From Actinomycetes bacterium (GTDB lineage: Bacteria; Actinomycetota; Acidimicrobiia; Acidimicrobiales; Palsa-688): DNA of 64,000 bases. Both the position numbers and the translations under genes were made by a program. Shown in pieces: positions 60,939 to 64,000 of the stretch; position 1 is the first letter of the stretch; the number at the start of each line of letters is the position of its first letter. The notes beneath the pieces were generated by a model. That model saw only the letters and a list, made by a program, of their open reading frames with translations. It was not told where the DNA came from and did no database searches. The stretch is from contig JAKBAM010000001.1 of NCBI GenBank assembly GCA_021809105.1, positions 248,001 through 312,000 on the forward strand. The letters are read 5' to 3'.

Positions 60939-62456
60939 ATGAGCACACCGTCGCCTGTCCCACCTCGCGGTACTGGCATACCTACGCCGCCGGTCGCCTT
61001 CGACCGGGCTGCCGGCGAGCTGGGCCGACGGTTCGCCGAACGGCCTTTACCTGCGGGCCTCCTTGCCCGGCTGCAGGGGGCGTGTAACACCGTTGCGACC
61101 GACGACGACACGTGTACGGAGGCGGCTCGGGACTGGTGGCCATTGTCGGTGACGTGGGCCCTCGCGGGCACGGCTCCGTCCCGGGCGGCGGCAGTGGCCC
61201 AGCCCCGGAGCGCAGCGGAGGTGGCGGCGGTGCTGACCGTGTGCCACCACGCCCGGGTGCCGGTGACGGTCGCCGCCGGGCGCAGCGGAGTCTGCGGGGC
61301 CAGCATCCCGGTGTTCGGTGGTGTAGTCCTCGACCTGACGGCGATGGCTGGCATCGAGGCCTACGACGACACCAGCCTCCTCGTCGACGTGGCTCCGGGT
61401 ACCTTCGGAGACCACTTCGAGGCGGCGCTGCGCCAGAAGCACGGAGCGACGAGTGGCCACTGGCCGCAGTCCATGGCCCTCTCCACGGTCGGCGGGTGGT
61501 TGGCATGCCGCTCGGCCGGCCAGTACTCCACCCGCTACGGAAAGATCGAAGACATGGTCACCGGCCTCCAGGTCGCCCTGGCCAACGGCACGCTGGTCCG
61601 TACGGGAGGGCGGGCACCTCGAGCTGCCACCGGGCCGGATCTGACGCAGCTGTTCGTCGGCAGCGAAGGGACCCTAGGGGTCATCACCTCCGCACGCCTT
61701 CGAGTCCATCCCCTGCCCCTCGCCGAGCGGCGAGGGGCGTGGGGATTCGCCAAGTTCGAGGACGGCCTCGAGGCGTGCCGGCACATCCTCCGCCGGGGAG
61801 CCACGCCGGCGGTGCTACGCCTCTACGATCCAACCGAGTCGGGCCGCAGCTTCGGTTTCCCCGATCACTGCGTGCTAGTCGCCCTCGATGAAGGGGCACC
61901 GACTCAGATCGACGGCGGCTGGCTGGTCGTAGAGGACGCGTGCGGGCGCGCCGAACCACTCGGAGAAGGTCCGGCGCAGCGTTGGCTTGCCCACCGAAAC
62001 CAGGTCGCCGACCTCGGCCAACTAGCCGCCGCCGGCATCGTGGCCGACACCGTCGAGATCGCCTCCTCCTGGTCGGCCCTGACGGGGATCTACCACGACG
62101 CCCTGCGTGGCGTGCAGGAGCTCCCAGGCACCCTGGCCGTCAGCGCCCACCAGTCCCACGCCTACCGCGACGGGGCGTGCCTGTACTTCACCTTCGCCGG
62201 ACGGCCCGATCCCGCCGCCGCCGAGGCCTACTACTGCTCTGCGTGGGATGCTGTGGTCGGCGCCACGCTCGAGCGCGGCGGCGCGCTCTCGCACCACCAT
62301 GGCATCGGGATCAACCGGGGACGGCACATGGCCTCGGCTCTCGAAGGCACACTGCCGATGCTGGCCTCGATCAAAGCCGCGCTCGACCCGCACGGCGTCC
62401 TCAACCCCGGAAAGCTGGGCCTCGACTCCCCTTGGGGGCCGCCGCCGTGGCCCTGA
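60939..62456 (+). CDS. FAD-binding oxidase related to alkyldihydroxyacetonephosphate synthase
   Basis: 505 residues. The N-terminal PP-loop/FAD_binding_4 domain has PRSAAEVAAVLTVCHHARVPVTVAAGRSGVCGASIPVFGGVVLDLTAM, then GHWPQSMALSTVGGWLACRSAGQYSTRYGKIEDMV (SVGG-type loop) and LFVGSEGTLGVITSARLRV. The C-terminal FAD_oxidase domain carries LSHHHGIGINRGRHM, whose HHHG is the AGPS active-site signature. Eukaryotic AGPS makes ether bonds from acyl-DHAP; actinobacterial homologues beside glpD/glpK are less well understood and may instead oxidise a glycerol derivative. Start ATG 60939 is 28 bp after glpD. Confidence 0.82.
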   Translation: MSTPSPVPPRGTGIPTPPVAFDRAAGELGRRFAERPLPAGLLARLQGACNTVATDDDTCTEAARDWWPLSVTWALAGTAPSRAAAVAQPRSAAEVAAVLTVCHHARVPVTVAAGRSGVCGASIPVFGGVVLDLTAMAGIEAYDDTSLLVDVAPGTFGDHFEAALRQKHGATSGHWPQSMALSTVGGWLACRSAGQYSTRYGKIEDMVTGLQVALANGTLVRTGGRAPRAATGPDLTQLFVGSEGTLGVITSARLRVHPLPLAERRGAWGFAKFEDGLEACRHILRRGATPAVLRLYDPTESGRSFGFPDHCVLVALDEGAPTQIDGGWLVVEDACGRAEPLGEGPAQRWLAHRNQVADLGQLAAAGIVADTVEIASSWSALTGIYHDALRGVQELPGTLAVSAHQSHAYRDGACLYFTFAGRPDPAAAEAYYCSAWDAVVGATLERGGALSHHHGIGINRGRHMASALEGTLPMLASIKAALDPHGVLNPGKLGLDSPWGPPPWP

Positions 62457-62469
62457 GCCCCATCTGTGT

Positions 62470-62500
62470 TGATCCACTCCGGAGATCCGTGGGTGGATCA
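62470..62500. repeat. Inverted repeat ahead of the FGGY kinase gene
   Basis: TGATCCAC (62470-62477) and GTGGATCA (62493-62500) are exact inverted complements with a 15-nt spacer, in the 112-bp gap between the AGPS-like and kinase genes. It may be an operator or a processing hairpin. Nothing else in this gap is recognisable apart from a GGGGAGGG ribosome-binding site at 62556-62563. Confidence 0.4.
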
Positions 62501-62568
62501 CCACCAGTAGGCTCCCAGGCCGTCCGCGATCACCCCTAGCCGTTCGCAACCACCCGGGGAGGGTTCTC

Positions 62569-64000
62569 ATCAGCATCCTCGTCATCGATGTCGGCACCAG
62601 CAGCATCCGGGCCGCCATCGTCCGCCCAGACAGCACCGTCACCCACGTGGCCCGGCGGTCGCTCAGCCTTTCGGTGCCCATGCCGGGGCTGCTTGAGTTG
62701 GACGCCGCAGCCTTGGCCGCGGCGTCGCTCGACGTCGCCCACGAGGTGCTGGCCGCCGCCGGCCCGGTGGAAGCAGTGGGTGTCACGGCGCAACGGGCCT
62801 CCACCGTCGCCTGGAGCTCCACCACGGGCGACCCCCTCGGCCCGGCCCTGGGCTGGCAGGACCTGCGCACGGCCGGCACCTGTCTGGAGCTGCAGGCCGA
62901 AGGTCTGCGCCTCTCCCCCAACGAGACGGCCACGAAGGCCGCGTGGCTGTTGGATACCTACGACCCGGACCGGTCGCCCGCAACCCGAATCGGGACGGTT
63001 GACAGCTGGCTGGTGTGGACGCTCTCGGGAGGCGGCTCCCACATCACCGATCTGTCCAACGCCGGCGTGACCGGGCTGGTTGCCGACGAGGGCCGGGGGT
63101 GGCGGGAAGACGTCCTCGATCGGCTGCGCATCCCTCACGGGGCCCTACCAGCAGTGGTCGACTCCTCCGGTTGGCTGGCTGAGGCCACGGCCCTACCGGG
63201 ACGGCCTCCGGTGTGTGGCATCGCCGGCGATCAGCAGGCCTCCCTCATGGGCCAGGGCTGCACACGCCCCGGCATGGCAAAGGCCACATTCGGCACCGGC
63301 GGGATGCTCGACATGTGTCTCGGCACGAACCGCCCGACGTTCGACCACCGGGGCGCCGCCGGCACCTTCCCCATCGTGGCATGGCGTCGGGACAGCCGTG
63401 TCACATGGGGGGTCGAGGGCATGATGCTGGCCGCCGGGAGCGCGGTCGATTGGCTGGTGGAGGACCTGGCCATACTGCCCTCGGCGGCCGAGTCGGAGGC
63501 GGTCGCCGCAGGGTGCGACGACACCGGCGGGGTGATCATGGTGCCGGCACTGCTCGGCATGGGTACGCCGCAGTGGGACTTCGGCGCCAGGGGGGCGGTC
63601 CTGGGCTTGACGCGAGGTACCGGCCGCGCACAACTGACCCGTGCGGTGCTCGAAGGGGTGGCGCACGCGGGCGCCGACCTCGTCGAGGCAGCCGAGGCAG
63701 ATACGGACATCCCCATCGAGCGCCTACGCGTCGACGGTGGCATGACCGCGAACGCCGTGTTCCTTCAGGCCCTGGCCGACGCGTGCGACCGGCCCGTCGA
63801 GGTCTCACGGGAGCTGGAGGCTACGACGCTGGGCGCCGGGTACCTGGCCGGACTAGCGGTCGGCACGTGGGGCAGCGACGAGGACGTCGCTGCGGCGTGG
63901 GCACCGAAGAATACCGTCGAGCCAGTCCGGACAGCAGATCGAGACGGCTGGAGGGCTGCGGTCGACCGAGCCCGCCAGTGGTACCCGGAGCTCACCGCTC
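62569..64000 (+). CDS. FGGY-family carbohydrate (glycerol-type) kinase, cut by the window end
   Basis: 477 codons are present without a stop. N-terminal ATP/substrate lobe: SILVIDVGTSSIRAAIVRPDS, VGVTAQRASTVAWSS, LGWQDLRT (catalytic D-x-R), and DSWLVWTLSGG. C-terminal lobe: GIAGDQQASLMGQGC and ATFGTGGMLDM. The FGGY signature region has TRGTGRAQLTRAVLEGVAHAGADLVEA and RLRVDGGMTANAVFLQALAD, as in glycerol kinase. With glpD and the AGPS-like gene it completes a glycerol unit. In-frame there is no ATG, GTG or TTG near the N-terminus; the codon at the expected start (62569) is ATC, 5 nt after GGGGAGGG. Confidence 0.85.
   Translation, partial: MSILVIDVGTSSIRAAIVRPDSTVTHVARRSLSLSVPMPGLLELDAAALAAASLDVAHEVLAAAGPVEAVGVTAQRASTVAWSSTTGDPLGPALGWQDLRTAGTCLELQAEGLRLSPNETATKAAWLLDTYDPDRSPATRIGTVDSWLVWTLSGGGSHITDLSNAGVTGLVADEGRGWREDVLDRLRIPHGALPAVVDSSGWLAEATALPGRPPVCGIAGDQQASLMGQGCTRPGMAKATFGTGGMLDMCLGTNRPTFDHRGAAGTFPIVAWRRDSRVTWGVEGMMLAAGSAVDWLVEDLAILPSAAESEAVAAGCDDTGGVIMVPALLGMGTPQWDFGARGAVLGLTRGTGRAQLTRAVLEGVAHAGADLVEAAEADTDIPIERLRVDGGMTANAVFLQALADACDRPVEVSRELEATTLGAGYLAGLAVGTWGSDEDVAAAWAPKNTVEPVRTADRDGWRAAVDRARQWYPELTA

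Noticed and set aside
1-64000. CRISPR array, tRNA, rRNA, insertion sequence or prophage
   Set aside because: No regularly spaced repeats, no cloverleaf or rRNA segments, and no transposase, integrase or phage structural genes were seen by reading; a covariance-model scan would be the decisive test for small RNA genes.

Overview
This 64-kb window is GC-rich, gene-dense chromosomal DNA from an actinobacterium. The evidence is a WhiB protein, mycofactocin genes (mftD, mftR), the LexA-controlled ImuA'/ImuB/DnaE2 mutasome with actinobacterial SOS boxes, a UvrD2-type helicase with an HRDC domain, a PimB-like mannosyltransferase and an Rv2325c/Rv2326c-like ECF pair. Two small Cys-rich proteins and a rubrerythrin/GlpC-like/DUF3501 operon point, by inference only, towards Acidimicrobiia or a neighbouring class. 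I see no rRNA, tRNA, CRISPR array, transposase or prophage. Accessory features are three inteins and a few repeat or hairpin elements.

Layout. 1-5.1 kb: end of a luciferase-like monooxygenase, an ECF transporter pair, and divergent mftD/mftR. 5.1-11.8 kb: SOS mutagenesis genes dnaE2 and imuA'-imuB, each behind a LexA box and separated by a PAP2 membrane phosphatase. 11.8-17.3 kb: malic enzyme with an ACT domain, then acetoacetyl-CoA synthetase, acyl-CoA dehydrogenase and a MarR regulator. 17.4-20.4 kb: a Cys-rich small protein and a large repeat lipoprotein. 20.5-25.8 kb: uvrD2-like helicase, msrB, ftsH. 25.9-33.5 kb: an envelope cluster of two-component system plus GT39 glycosyltransferase on one strand, and GT2/GtrA transferase, Ser/Thr-rich membrane protein, ApbE and ferric-reductase-like protein on the other. 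33.6-38.0 kb: a tandem YbjQ protein and a SWIM/SNF2 helicase.

38.0-44.7 kb: a B12-dependent ribonucleotide reductase carrying three inteins, each inserted at a conserved active-site loop. Upstream lie a 42-bp perfect palindrome with an NrdR-like core and a structured intergenic region. 44.7-53.8 kb: a long same-strand run of housekeeping genes: ACT protein, plsC, alaC-like, ROK kinase, SDR, TrmH-family methyltransferase, glutathione peroxidase, SRPBCC protein, GT4 and queG. 54-56 kb: small regulators, trpD and whiB.

56.2-64 kb: a peroxide-defence operon (perR, rubrerythrin, GlpC-like Fe-S protein, DUF3501) divergent from a glycerol-phosphate cluster (glpD, an alkyl-DHAP-synthase-like FAD enzyme, an FGGY kinase cut by the window end). 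The two sides share one PerR-like operator. Themes are genome integrity and nucleotide supply (DnaE2/ImuAB, UvrD2, NrdJ), redox defence (PerR regulon, MsrB, GPx) and envelope glycan/lipid synthesis.
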